A stretch of DNA of 64,000 nt from the NCBI GenBank assembly GCA_016716265.1, contig JADJWQ010000001.1:1-64000 (forward strand), given 5' to 3'. Source of the stretch: Planctomycetota bacterium (GTDB taxonomy: Bacteria; Planctomycetota; UBA1135; UBA2386). Made by a program: the position numbers and the translations under genes. The notes below the pieces were generated by a model. That model saw nothing but the letters and a program-made list of their open reading frames with translations. It made no database searches and was not told where the DNA came from. Positions 25,881-36,255 of the stretch are shown one piece after another (position 1 is the stretch's first letter; every line of letters starts with the position of its first letter).

Positions 25881-27056
25881 TCAGATCCACGTCCACCATA
25901 CCGCGACCGCGCGGCTCAGCGCGAGGCCGAGCGCGAGCGCGGCCAGCGCACCGAGTCCACAGACGATCCCGTACTCCCACGCGATCGAGCGCGCGACCGC
26001 CCCGCGCGACACGCCGAGTCGCTCGAGCGTCTGCAGCTCACGCTGCCGCACGCGGATCGACAGCGCGATGACGAGCCCGAGCAGCGCCGCGGTCGCGACC
26101 GCGACGAGCGCCGAGTTCGCGTCGAAGAACGTCTTCAGCCGCAGCACGAAGCCGGTGATCTCGTCGACGACGTCGGCCGGCACGAGCATCTGCGCGTCGT
26201 CCGCGACGCGGTAGCGGCCCTTCAAGATCGTCGCGGACTGCGTGTCGCGCGGCATGACGATCACACCGGTCAACGGCAGCTCGGCCGGATCCTCGTGGAA
26301 GTGGAAGCTCGCGGCGTTCTGCTCGGTGATCTCCTGGTAGATGAACACCGAGGAGTCGAGCACGACGTTCTCGCCGTCCGCGCGGAGCACCGCGGTGCTG
26401 GCCTGCTCGGCCGGCGGCGCGTGGCCGTGGCCGAGCCCCTCGGCGATCCACACCGTCTGCAGCGACGCGAACACCGCGAGGTCGTCCGGCGAGCTCACCG
26501 ACCCCGCCGGCGCCAGCACGCCGACCACGCGCATCCGCAGCGGGTAGCCCGCCTCGATCGCGTAGAGCGAGCCCGGATCGCTGATCACGCGGCTGCCGAC
26601 CGTGAGCTGGAGACGCGCGGCGGCCTCCGCTCCGACCGCGCACTCGCCGACGGCGAGCGGCATCCCCCCCGCCGCGAACCGCAGCCCGCGGAACGCGAAG
26701 TAGTCGGGCGTCGTGCCGACCAGCGGCAGCCCCTGGGCGGTGTCGCGCGCGAGGATCGGGATCGGCGTGCCGAGACCCGACCCGATCAGCGCATCGAGCT
26801 CGCGCATCGGCAGCGGCCGGGGCACCCGGCCGCGGAAGTACAGCGTGTTGAGCACGAGGTCGAAGCGGCTGCCGGGCGCGCCGACGACGAGCGGTGTCGC
26901 CAGCGCGCGCGCACGGAGCCGCGTCGAGAACGCTCCGACCAGCAGCTGGACGGCGATCGGCAGCACGCCGGTCAGCGCCAGGCACGCGACCAGCAGCAGG
27001 CTGGTCCCGCGGCGGTGCTGCAGGTGGCGGAGCGCGAGCAGCAGCGGCCCGCTCAT
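25881..27056 (-). CDS. FtsX/MacB-type ABC permease
   Basis: 391 residues with four transmembrane segments in the FtsX pattern: one after the N-terminal RHLQHRRGTSLLLVACLALTG block, then a large extracytoplasmic domain (~residues 40-270), and three near the C-terminus (SALVAVATAALLGLVIALSI, a short re-entry, and IVCGLGALAALALGLALSRAVAVWW). The cytoplasmic segment RVRQRELQTLERLGVSRGAVARSIAWEYG is the family signature (R.RE...LR.LG.S). Such permeases do not normally take part in classical metal import. The ATG overlaps the stop of the ATPase gene (ATGA), and a TroA-type binding protein follows. In Vibrio, a zinc-regulated FtsX-like system (Zrg) is known to contribute to zinc uptake; I suggest a similar role here by analogy only. 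Confidence 0.8.
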   Translation of the reverse strand: MSGPLLLALRHLQHRRGTSLLLVACLALTGVLPIAVQLLVGAFSTRLRARALATPLVVGAPGSRFDLVLNTLYFRGRVPRPLPMRELDALIGSGLGTPIPILARDTAQGLPLVGTTPDYFAFRGLRFAAGGMPLAVGECAVGAEAAARLQLTVGSRVISDPGSLYAIEAGYPLRMRVVGVLAPAGSVSSPDDLAVFASLQTVWIAEGLGHGHAPPAEQASTAVLRADGENVVLDSSVFIYQEITEQNAASFHFHEDPAELPLTGVIVMPRDTQSATILKGRYRVADDAQMLVPADVVDEITGFVLRLKTFFDANSALVAVATAALLGLVIALSIRVRQRELQTLERLGVSRGAVARSIAWEYGIVCGLGALAALALGLALSRAVAVWWTWI

Positions 27057-27757
27057 CGCAGTGCCCCCGCTGCCGCCGGCTGCGCGAGGTCGAGCACGCG
27101 GTCGAACCGGCCGAGCACCGCGTGGTCGTGCGTGACCGTCACGACGGTGGCGCCGCGCGCGGTCGCCTGCTCGAGCAGCAGGTCGAGCACCTGGCCGGCG
27201 GAGCGCGGATCGAGGTTGCCGGTCGGCTCGTCCGCCAACACGAGCGCCGGCGCCGTGCACAGGGCGCGGCAGATCGCGACCCGCTGCCGCTCGCCCTGCG
27301 AGATGCGCGAAGGCCGACGCCGCAGCAGGTGCCCGATGCCGGTCGCCGCCGCGAGCTCGCCGGCGCGGTCGGCGGCCGCCGCATCGCGGCCGAGGCCCAT
27401 CAGGTACGGCAGCAGCACGTTCTCGCGGACCGTCAGGTGCTCGAGCAGCTCGAACTCCTGGAACACCAGGCCGATCCGCTGCAGCCGGAAGCGGCGCCGT
27501 GCGGCGGGACCGAGCGCCGTCAGGTCGTCGCCGTCGATGCGCACCCGACCGGCGGCAGGCGCCAGGATGCCGGCGAGCAGGTGCAGCAGCGTGGTCTTGC
27601 CCGAGCCGCTCGGCCCGATGCAGACCAGCGTCTCCCCGGCCGTCGCACGCAGCTCGTCGAGCGCGAGCTCGAAGCCGTCCGGCCCCGGGTAGCGGAACCG
27701 CAGCCCGTCGATCGCCAGCCGCGCCGGCGTGCCAGCCGCCGCGGGATCAGCGCCCAT
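27053..27757 (-). CDS. LolD/MacB-type ABC ATPase
   Basis: 234 residues of the LolD/MacB/FtsE class that pairs with FtsX-type permeases. Walker A CIGPSGSGKTT, Q-loop GLVFQEFEL, signature ISQGERQRVAI (ISQGE in place of LSGGE), Walker B LVLADEPTGNLD and the switch TVTHDHAVL are all present. The chosen ATG at 27757 overlaps the end of the upstream gene by 11 nt; an upstream in-frame ATG would add 21 unlikely Arg/Pro-rich residues. The stop overlaps the permease start. It energizes the neighbouring permease. Confidence 0.88.
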   Translation of the reverse strand: MGADPAAAGTPARLAIDGLRFRYPGPDGFELALDELRATAGETLVCIGPSGSGKTTLLHLLAGILAPAAGRVRIDGDDLTALGPAARRRFRLQRIGLVFQEFELLEHLTVRENVLLPYLMGLGRDAAAADRAGELAAATGIGHLLRRRPSRISQGERQRVAICRALCTAPALVLADEPTGNLDPRSAGQVLDLLLEQATARGATVVTVTHDHAVLGRFDRVLDLAQPAAAGALR

Positions 27758-29138
27758 CACCCGGCTCGCCCCCGGCGCCGGTGCTCGCGTCGGCACCGGC
27801 CGACGCCTGGTCCTCTTCACGCACGTCGCCCGGCCGCGGGCTGTCGATCCGCTCGTGCTCGAGCACGTCGACGTCGGCGATGCGCCAGGCCTCGCCGTCG
27901 TGGACGACGATGTAGGTCGCCTCGTAGCGATTGAGCCGGCGGTGCTCGTGCCCCCAGTGCGAGACGACGCCGCGCACCTCCCAGGCCCATTGCACGTCGA
28001 AGCGCGGCCGGTCGGCGAGCACCTCGGGGATGTCGTCCCAGGGACCGCGCTCGGGGTCCAGGTTCACGCTGCCGGACACCTTCCGGTAGCCCTCGACCTT
28101 GCACACGGCGCCGCCCTCGCCGCGCATCACGAGGCTCTCGAACACCTCGCCGTACAGCTCGTCGAGCAGATTGCCGGTCACGCTCTTCGCGAGCAGCCGG
28201 TAGATCTCCTGCTCGCTGCGCGCGTCGAACGCGCGGTAGATGTTGCGGTGGAGCTGCTCGAACAGCGCGAGCGCCTCGGGCTCGCTCGGCACGACGACGG
28301 GCTCGGCGAACGGGTCGGGAACCCGCTCGACCCAGGCGTGGCGACCGAACCACGCGACGCCGCCGAGCACGAGCAGCGCGATGCCGAAGGTCGCGTGACC
28401 GACGGCGCGCAGCAGCACCAGCGGGATCATCACGAGCACCAGCGCGCCCGCGCCGAGCGACACGAGCGGCAGCGTCCACTCGGGCGGCGGCGCGGCCTTG
28501 ACCTCGACGACGAGCGGCGGCTCCGGCGGCACCATCGAGCTCGCGTGCCACACGAAGCCGGGCTCGTCGGGCGACAGGAACACGAGCTGGGCGTCGCCGA
28601 ACGCCTTGAACAGCATCGGCAGCCGCTCCTTCTCGAAGTAGACGAGCCGGTCGTAGACCTCCCAGATGACACCGATGCTGCGCGGCGCGCTGCTGCGCGG
28701 AGCCGACAGCGTGAAGGTCAGGGCTGGCACGCCGTAGCCGGTGACCTCGTCGGGCGGGATGCCGATGTCGCCGAGCGTCCAGTCGAACGGCTGATCGTCG
28801 ACCGTCAGCCGGTTGTGGGCGGCGAAGAACGCAATGATCCGGGTGCGCAGGTCGGTGATCTGCGCGGGCGTCAGCGGCGGCGCGAGCAGCTCCGGCTCCG
28901 CGTCGCCGGCGGCGGCGCGCTCGTCGGGCGTGCGCAGCCAGCGCAGCAGCGTCGACTGCTCGCCGGTGAAGCGGAACGCCACGTGGCGGTCGTCGATCTC
29001 GACCTCGCAGTAGACCGGCGGCCCGACGTGCGGGACGGGCGCGGCCTCACGGGCCGGTCGCTCGACCGTGCGCGGCGGCTCCGCGGCGGCGAGCGACGCG
29101 AGCGCGAGCAGACAGATGGGCAGGGTCCGTGCGATCAC
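27747..29138 (-). CDS. Exported two-TM protein with C-terminal NTF2-like region, ABC-operon partner
   Basis: 463 residues with a signal peptide (RTLPICLLALASLAAAEP). Residues ~35-210 form an extracytoplasmic beta-rich domain (YCEVEIDDRHVAFRFTG, VDDQPFDWTLGDIGIP, FVWHASSMVPPEP). Two membrane helices follow (LPLVSLGAGALVLVMIPLVLL and TFGIALLVLGGVAWFG). The last ~170 residues, with NIYRAFDARSEQEIYRLLAKSV and a run of strands ending EAWRIADVDVLEHER, look like an NTF2/Tim44-type cone fold. It is the first gene of the minus-strand group with the LolD-type ATPase, FtsX-type permease and TroA-type lipoprotein, so it is likely an accessory part of that transporter. No known family name can be given. 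Confidence 0.7.
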   Translation of the reverse strand: MIARTLPICLLALASLAAAEPPRTVERPAREAAPVPHVGPPVYCEVEIDDRHVAFRFTGEQSTLLRWLRTPDERAAAGDAEPELLAPPLTPAQITDLRTRIIAFFAAHNRLTVDDQPFDWTLGDIGIPPDEVTGYGVPALTFTLSAPRSSAPRSIGVIWEVYDRLVYFEKERLPMLFKAFGDAQLVFLSPDEPGFVWHASSMVPPEPPLVVEVKAAPPPEWTLPLVSLGAGALVLVMIPLVLLRAVGHATFGIALLVLGGVAWFGRHAWVERVPDPFAEPVVVPSEPEALALFEQLHRNIYRAFDARSEQEIYRLLAKSVTGNLLDELYGEVFESLVMRGEGGAVCKVEGYRKVSGSVNLDPERGPWDDIPEVLADRPRFDVQWAWEVRGVVSHWGHEHRRLNRYEATYIVVHDGEAWRIADVDVLEHERIDSPRPGDVREEDQASAGADASTGAGGEPGDGR

Positions 29139-29232
29139 CGCGGGCAGCGTAACGCGTCGGTGCGGTGCGAGTCAGGCACTTGGGGCTCGGCGGTTGACGC
29201 CGCGCATCCGCCACGGCGATGCTCGGCCCGCG

Positions 29233-30066
29233 ATGTGGCCCTTCCAGAAGCGACCGCGCGGCCTCGTGCACGTCGAGTTCGTCGATGCCTCCACGCAGCA
29301 GGTCTTCGCGCAGTCGGAGCTGCCGCTCGAGCAGCTGCCCGACGTGCTCGACAGCGCCACGACGCTCGAGATCGCCGAGGCGCGCTACGCGGTGGTCGCC
29401 GCCGAGCCGGCCACCAAGGCCGGGTTCGCAGCGACCGGCCGGCTGCGGCTGACGCTCGCGCGCATCGAGCTGGTGGATCCGCTCGCGCTCCGCTACTCGC
29501 TGCCGACGATCTGTGACGAGCTGCCGGCCCTGCGCCCGGCGCGGCCGGCGGAGAGCGACGCGCTGCGCCTGCGCGGCGACGACTGGCGGCAGCTCGAGCT
29601 CGTCGCCGCCGAGCTCGCCGCCGACGTCGAGCGCGAGCTGACCGGCGTGCGCGAGATCCTCGCGAGCGACGACGGCAAGCCCGGCTTCGCGCGGACCCAC
29701 CTGCGCCGCTCGATCCGCCGGCCGCTCGGCGAGCGCCGGCTCGAGCTCGACGCCGCGCGCTCGGCGCTCGGCGGCAGCCCGTATCCGGGCCTCGTGACCG
29801 ACGGGATCGACGGCCGCGTCGGCGCGGTCGTCGACGGCTTCGCGTGGCGCACCGGGTCGGCCCTCGACCTGTACGGGACGGCACCGAATCGCGCGCTCGC
29901 ATCGCTGTGCGTGGCGAGCCCGCGGTCGCCGCTGGAGCTCGTCGACGGTCCGTCGCGCGCGGTCGACCTCGGCGCCGGCGCGGCGGCGCTGCACGCGTTC
30001 GCGACCGCGCACCGGCTGCTGCTGGTCGACTGGTGCGCCGCCGCCGTGCTGACCGCGCCAGCCTGA
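29233..30066 (+). CDS. Hypothetical protein
   Basis: 277 residues, soluble, no signal peptide or membrane segment. It begins MWPFQKRPRGLVHVEFVDAS and contains a regular mix of strands and acidic helices (DDWRQLELVAAELAADVERELTGV). A Gly/Asp-rich stretch near residues 185-200 (SPYPGLVTDGIDGRVGAVVDG) is the most ordered motif. I do not recognise the family. The ATG at 29233 is the first that follows a plausible gap from the divergent exported-protein gene, 94 nt away. The gene converges with the MmcQ/YjbR gene. Confidence 0.6.
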   Translation: MWPFQKRPRGLVHVEFVDASTQQVFAQSELPLEQLPDVLDSATTLEIAEARYAVVAAEPATKAGFAATGRLRLTLARIELVDPLALRYSLPTICDELPALRPARPAESDALRLRGDDWRQLELVAAELAADVERELTGVREILASDDGKPGFARTHLRRSIRRPLGERRLELDAARSALGGSPYPGLVTDGIDGRVGAVVDGFAWRTGSALDLYGTAPNRALASLCVASPRSPLELVDGPSRAVDLGAGAAALHAFATAHRLLLVDWCAAAVLTAPA

Positions 30067-30088
30067 CGCCGGCGGCGGTCGCGCGCGG

Positions 30089-30439
30089 TCAGTCGGGGCG
30101 CGGACCGTCGGCGTCGAACCGGCGCAGCGTCCGCTGCGGCGCGCGACGGCGCCACGCCGCGGTCAGCAGCGCCCGCACCCGGTCGGGGTCGGCGAGCTCG
30201 ACCAGGATGCGCACGCCCGCCAGCCCACTGCCCCAGTGCAGCGGCTCGATCGCCCGCGGGTCCGCCGCGACCGCCGCCGGCACGTCGCCGGGGTCGACGA
30301 ACACGTGCAGGTGCACCTCGTCGGGGTGCGCGGTCGCGAAGATGCCGCGGCCGACGCGGAACGAACGTATCTGGAAGTGCGGCTCCTCGCGCACCTCGGG
30401 CAACGACAACGCGAACGCGATCGCCTCGTGGAGCTCCAT
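30089..30439 (-). CDS. MmcQ/YjbR family protein
   Basis: 116 residues, the usual size of the MmcQ/YjbR (double-wing CyaY-like fold) family. The opening MELHEAIAFALSLPEVREEPHF, then the RSFRVGRGIFATAHP strand pair and the closing ILVELADPDRVRALLTAAWRR are typical. Members are often annotated as DNA-binding, but biochemical evidence is thin. The start lies only two bases after the stop of the M14-type lipoprotein gene, so the two are probably co-transcribed. Confidence 0.8.
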   Translation of the reverse strand: MELHEAIAFALSLPEVREEPHFQIRSFRVGRGIFATAHPDEVHLHVFVDPGDVPAAVAADPRAIEPLHWGSGLAGVRILVELADPDRVRALLTAAWRRRAPQRTLRRFDADGPRPD

Positions 30440-30441
30440 CG

Positions 30442-31227
30442 TCACCTCGGTGGCGCGCTGCGCTCGGTCGCCGATGCGAGCACCGCGAGGATCGCATCGC
30501 TTGTCTGCACCCAGGCCTCGGCGGGCGGCGTGCCCTTCGCCCACTCGATCGTCAGGATCGGGATCTGCCGGTCGATGCCGACGAACGAGCCGAGCGAGCC
30601 CGGCGTGCCGTGGATGCTCGCCGACGGCACCGCCTCGAAGCCGCTGCGGGCGGCGAACAGCCGGGCGTAGGGCTCGGCCGGCCCGTCCCAGTTGATCGCC
30701 GCGGGCGATCGCCCGCTGCGGCGCGTCCAGCTGTGCGCGACCATCACGAGGTCGGGCTGCAGGTGGAGGAGCAGGTCGAACAACGCGCGCGACTCCGGCT
30801 CGCACAGCGCGCGCTCGCCGCGGGCATCGCCGGGCTGGTAGTTGGTCGCCGGGTAGTTGCGGTTCAGGTCGATCCCGCGCGCATTGCCGCGCGTGCGCTT
30901 CGCGCGGCCGTCGGGATTGACGTCCTCGAGGATCGTCAGCGTGACCCGCGCGGCGAGCCCCGGCGTCGCCGCGAACGCGGCCGGCAGCTCGTCGGTCGCG
31001 ACCTGCCCCTCGATCTCGTCGCCGTGGATGCCGCCGATCCACAGCACCGCGACCGGCCCCCGCCCGATCGTCCGGATGCGCAGCGGACGCCCCTCGACGC
31101 TGGTGCCGATCGTGGTCCAGGCGGTCGGTGCGACGGCGCCCGCGTCCGGATCCTCGACGGTCGGCATCGCGCAGCCGGTCATCAGCAGCGCCGCGGCCAG
31201 CAGCTTCGGCAGACGGGGCGTCGGCAT
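30442..31227 (-). CDS. M14-type (MpaA-like) zinc carboxypeptidase lipoprotein
   Basis: 261 residues with a lipobox (LLAAALLMTGC). The zinc site HxxE is in GGIHGDEIEG, the substrate-binding Asn/Arg pair in DLNRNYP, and the catalytic Glu in ILTIEWAKG near the C-terminus, an arrangement like that of MpaA murein-tripeptide amidase and related M14 enzymes. The core is short, as in MpaA. The likely activity is removal of a C-terminal or gamma-linked residue from murein peptides in the periplasm; the substrate is inferred. The ATG at 31227 gives the lipoprotein signal. It is followed by the MmcQ/YjbR gene after two bases. Confidence 0.82.
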   Translation of the reverse strand: MPTPRLPKLLAAALLMTGCAMPTVEDPDAGAVAPTAWTTIGTSVEGRPLRIRTIGRGPVAVLWIGGIHGDEIEGQVATDELPAAFAATPGLAARVTLTILEDVNPDGRAKRTRGNARGIDLNRNYPATNYQPGDARGERALCEPESRALFDLLLHLQPDLVMVAHSWTRRSGRSPAAINWDGPAEPYARLFAARSGFEAVPSASIHGTPGSLGSFVGIDRQIPILTIEWAKGTPPAEAWVQTSDAILAVLASATERSAPPR

Positions 31228-31375
31228 CGCCGGAAGCATGCCGGATCGCAGCGACGATGCACCCGCCCAGCCCGAGAAGTCGATCGACCGGGTGCCCCCT
31301 CGCTCCAGCCAGGCAGGAACCGACTCCCCCCGGGAACCCTGGGCCCGACTCGATTCAACGCGAGGGGGCTCCGCC

Positions 31376-31795
31376 TCACCGTTCACCGTCCCGCGATGGT
31401 GCCTTCCGCTGCTCATGAGCCATCGCCAGGGCCGTCTGCGGTAGCCAACCGTCGCCGATGGCCCCAGCACGCAGGCTGATCGCGTCCACGGCCGGTGCGT
31501 TGCCCGCGCCGAGCGGGCGGTACAGCGCACGCCGCACTTCGACGGCCCCCGCGAGCGATCTGTACCTGCCGTTGCCGTGCCCGACCCGCGTGTGGACCTC
31601 GCCGTCGATCTCGACTCGCGGCGCGTCCACCTCCAGCGCGCTCGGCATGACCGCGTGCGCGTCCCGCTCCACCGCCGCGGTCAGTTCCGCGACCATGATC
31701 TCCGCGACCGCGTAGTCCATCGCCTCACGGCCTGCCTCGCCACTCGCGGCGCGCGCTGCGACCGCCGCGCACAGCGTCTCGATCGAACTCACCAT
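31376..31795 (-). pseudogene. ISKra4-type transposase, N-terminal fragment
   Basis: An open frame of about 140 residues resembling the N-terminal part of ISKra4-family transposases: VEIDGEVHTRVGHGNGRYRSL, then GAVEVRRALYRPLG, then APAVDAISLRAGAIGDGWLP and TALAMAHE. Homology stops there and the frame ends after ~10 unrelated residues, so the catalytic DDE part is missing. No terminal inverted repeats were found around it. It marks a site of past insertion at the edge of an accessory patch (31.2-34.5 kb). Identification is from memory of the family and is fairly sure. Confidence 0.65.
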
Positions 31796-32046
31796 GCTCC
31801 GGCACGCAGGCGGCACCGCGATGACGATCAGGCGTCGACGGCGCCCCTCCCTGGACGCTCGTCTTGCATCCCGCATCCGATAGGGAGGGACGCCGTCTTG
31901 TACGAGTTCTTCTACACAAGAACCTGCGCCCGTTCGCAGCTCACGCCCCACCGCGTGGCGTCAGCGCCGCGCCTCACTCGATCCGAGAGCCACACCCGAC
32001 CGTCGCGCGCCACAGCCGGTTCGAACGCCACGGATACGCTTCCAGA

Positions 32047-32595
32047 ATGGCAGAGACTTCCAAGCACGCCCATCGACTGCTCGAAGCGTTCGGATGCCGC
32101 GCCAAGAGCATCCTTCGTCGTCGATCGTGGACGGAGGAGGACCGCACAGACGTCGAACAGCTCGACGAGCACGAAGTCGACCAGATTCGCGCGTGGGCCA
32201 GAATCGAGCGCGAAGTGGTCGGCTCCGTCCTCGACTTCGTTTCGATCGTCGTGAGATCACCGCTGCTCGCCGGTGAGGACGAGCTCCGGTCGGCCCTTGT
32301 CCGAGTCGCGACGTTTCCGCCCGACAGCCAGTGGGCGGCGCTCAACGACGACTCGGACGAGGGCTTCGAACAGCGCATCTACAAAGATGGGAAGGACATC
32401 GCTCTGCTGATCCGCCTACTCCGTGTGTCTCGCTTGGATCCGTCGCGGCTCTACAAGACGCGGACGTTCGCCAGCACGCACCACGGCGTAGGGACAATTC
32501 CCGACTCCTACGAGACCGCGGAGCTCCACGATCTGTTCGAACGGGTGATCGAGGACTTCCGGAAGGAAATCGCTCGCGGCCGCTTCGGCGAGTGA
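32047..32595 (+). CDS. Hypothetical soluble protein in accessory patch
   Basis: 182 residues, predicted helical, without signal peptide. Notable stretches are RRRSWTEEDRTDVEQLDEHEVDQI, a helix of hydrophobic heptads (VVGSVLDFVSIVVRSPLLAG), and a C-terminal acidic helix ending ARGRFGE. The codon use is less GC-extreme than in the flanking genes (GAA, AAA, ATC mixtures), in line with recent acquisition. The ATG at 32047 is preferred over a longer frame beginning at 31864 whose first ~60 residues look like translated intergenic sequence. The family is not recognised. Confidence 0.55.
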   Translation: MAETSKHAHRLLEAFGCRAKSILRRRSWTEEDRTDVEQLDEHEVDQIRAWARIEREVVGSVLDFVSIVVRSPLLAGEDELRSALVRVATFPPDSQWAALNDDSDEGFEQRIYKDGKDIALLIRLLRVSRLDPSRLYKTRTFASTHHGVGTIPDSYETAELHDLFERVIEDFRKEIARGRFGE

Positions 32596-32990
32596 ACTTG
32601 ACCCTACGTTGAGCAGTTCGACCCCTCTTCGGGCGAACGGCAGCGGTCTTCGTCATCGAAGACGTGCGCATCGTTTCGTTGGCTCTGCCCGCATGTCAGG
32701 CGTGGCCTCGCCTTCGGCGGTTGGAGTTCGCGCTTCGCACTTGCTCCGCCGTCGCTTCGCCGCGGCTGCCAGTTGGTCCGCATTGCTGAACGACTTGCCG
32801 ACCGAGCCCGATCCAATCGCCACCGGCGCCCGGTGCGTCGTACCCGCCTGCACGAGGACGCCGCCAGCCCGGCCCAATGCACCGTCGTCGAGGGCGGCAC
32901 TACCGTGCCGCGTGTGGTCCACGGATTCCTTTTCGATCCGATTGCGCGCCGCGGCGTCGGGTGCGAGACTGATCGAAGCAGGAGGTCGCC
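32596..32990. other. 395-nt gap without a convincing gene
   Basis: No open frame in this stretch looks like protein on either strand. An exact AGGAGGT at 32980-32986 is the ribosome-binding site of the next gene. A GTTGAGC at 32611-32617 resembles one half of an attC core, but no partner RYYYAAC at a suitable distance was found, so it is not called as a cassette site. Confidence 0.5.
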
Positions 32991-33923
32991 ATGTCGTCGA
33001 TGGTCCGCACGCTGTTCGCGTCCTTGGTCGTGTCCGCGTCGTTGTTCGCTCAGAACGTTCGGCCGCTCGCCATGCAGGGCTGGCAGTTTCCGGCCCGCGC
33101 GACGGTCACGCAGGAAGGTACGAAGAAGGGCCACGAAGTCACGCTGCGCTACCGGATCGAGCTTTCGCAACTCGAGAGCGGGGAACTCCGGCTGCGCTAT
33201 TCGGAGTTCGAACTGCTCGCGGTAGATGGCACCGACTTCACGGACCCGCGGCTCGCGAAACAGGCGCGACGACTGCTGGCGAGCCTGATCACCGCCTACC
33301 CAGAGTTGCGTATCTCTGCCGAGGGCCTGTACCTGGGCGTGCACGACTGGGAAGGCACGGTGCCCAGGATGATCGATACGTTGCGGAAGCTCGACCCCGA
33401 GGCGGACCCAGAGGTCCTCCGCGCGACGCGGGAGATGATGCTCGATCCCAGCTTCGGGCCGACGGTCGAACTGGCGTGCGGCAACGACTGGGGAGCTTGG
33501 CTCGGCTGCTGGGTCGGGCTCGAGATCAAGCCAAACAGCTCGTTCGAAACGACAGCGTCGCTTCCGATCGGGGACCGCGAGGTCGAGGCGGCAGTCACAT
33601 TCCGACACCGGGGCGAATCGGGCGATGGTCACGTCCGGTTGGAATCCACGACGCTGATCTCCGGGACGGAGGCGGAAGCGGCGATGATCGCCATGCTCCG
33701 GCGGATCTCGAATCGCACTGGACGGGCGTTCCCGAGCGAGGCAGAGCTGCAGCTGCAGGAGTTCTCGAAGCGCACGTCGCTCTCGGTGATCACCGATCCG
33801 GACACCCTGCGACCGCGCGAGGCGAGCTCCGAGGAACGAAGCGTCCTGCACATCCAGGGGCAGCGCCGCGAGCAGGTTGAGCGTGCCCGCTACCGCTTCG
33901 AGTGGGACGAGCCCCGGAGATGA
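32991..33923 (+). CDS. Secreted hypothetical protein in accessory patch
   Basis: 310 residues with an N-terminal signal peptide (MVRTLFASLVVSASLFAQ). Unlike most genes here it has a near-perfect Shine-Dalgarno (AGGAGGT, 5 nt before the ATG). The mature part is beta-rich, with VTLRYRIELSQLESGELRLRY, an acidic helix-turn segment (TLRKLDPEADPEVLRATREMM) and a tryptophan-rich turn (CGNDWGAWLGCWVGLEI). Codon use is less GC-rich than in the neighbours. I do not recognise the family. It could come from a mobile or lineage-specific set, given the transposase remnant upstream. Confidence 0.65.
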   Translation: MSSMVRTLFASLVVSASLFAQNVRPLAMQGWQFPARATVTQEGTKKGHEVTLRYRIELSQLESGELRLRYSEFELLAVDGTDFTDPRLAKQARRLLASLITAYPELRISAEGLYLGVHDWEGTVPRMIDTLRKLDPEADPEVLRATREMMLDPSFGPTVELACGNDWGAWLGCWVGLEIKPNSSFETTASLPIGDREVEAAVTFRHRGESGDGHVRLESTTLISGTEAEAAMIAMLRRISNRTGRAFPSEAELQLQEFSKRTSLSVITDPDTLRPREASSEERSVLHIQGQRREQVERARYRFEWDEPRR

Positions 33924-34007
33924 CCCGCGACGCGCGGCGACGGCACGATTCACCAAGATCGCCGTGTCGCACGCTCCGCGAGCGGCCCCAGTCTCGGGTG
34001 CCCCCCG

Positions 34008-34445
34008 TCACGCGCCGAGCAGATCGAGCCGCGCCCAGGCGCGCCGGAGGTCGACCTCGCAGCCGTCGACAGCCGTGAACGAGACCACGTCGACGTGGCG
34101 CGTCGGCTCGCCGAACCGGTCGCCGACGCGCGGGAAGCGCAGCAGGCTCCGCTCGTCCGGATCGACGACCCAATACTCGCCAATGCCGTGCTGCTCGTAG
34201 CTGCGCAGCTTCGGACCGAGATCGAGACGCCGCGAGGACCGCGACAGGACCTCGATCACGAGTGCTGGAGCGCCCTGGACATCCCGCTCCAGGACGCGCG
34301 CGGAACCGCCGTGCAGGACGACCATCAGGTCGGGCTCCAGGCCGTCCTCCCCCGACAACCGCAGCGCCGTGGGAGCGATCAGCACCACGCCGTGCCCCCG
34401 GTCCTCGACCTGTTCGAGCAGGCTCCGGAACAGTGCTCCGACCAC
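34008..34445 (-). pseudogene. Uma2-type endonuclease-fold protein, N-terminally truncated
   Basis: The frame matches the Uma2 (DUF820, PD-(D/E)xK restriction-like) family: GLEPDLMVV (the catalytic PD), APALVIEVLSRSS (the ExK-like strand, here IEVLS), DLGPKLRSYEQHGIGEYWVVDP. The GTG at 34445 opens at VGALFRSLLEQV, and in-frame codons upstream (YAPLPSHQLV) look like the family, but they run at once into the TGA that ends cysS, so about 30 N-terminal residues (the ELIDGE region) are missing. The gene is thus probably a remnant cut off at the cysS end, though internal initiation cannot be excluded. Solitary Uma2 genes are frequent in cyanobacteria and planctomycetes; their role is unknown. Confidence 0.7.
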
Positions 34446-34490
34446 GAGCTGATGGCTCGGAAGCGGTGCGTAGGCGGCGCGCCGGCCCCG

Positions 34491-36083
<1,593 letters not shown>

Positions 36084-36255
36084 CGCGGGTCGCCCAGCCT
36101 AGCGCGAGGCTGGCTCGGAGGCTCGGACTCGGGAGGCGACCGGACCGCACGGGGTCGGTCGCGCGGGACCAGCGATCCACCGACAGATCCCGCGACGCCC
36201 TGAGGTTCCACCCTGGAACACCTCGCGACGCGACGCTTGTTGCGCCACACCCGCC

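Noticed and set aside
32596..32990. Possible integron attC site between the orphan genes
   Set aside because: Only one GTTRRRY-like heptamer was found with no matching RYYYAAC partner or imperfect palindrome at the proper spacing.
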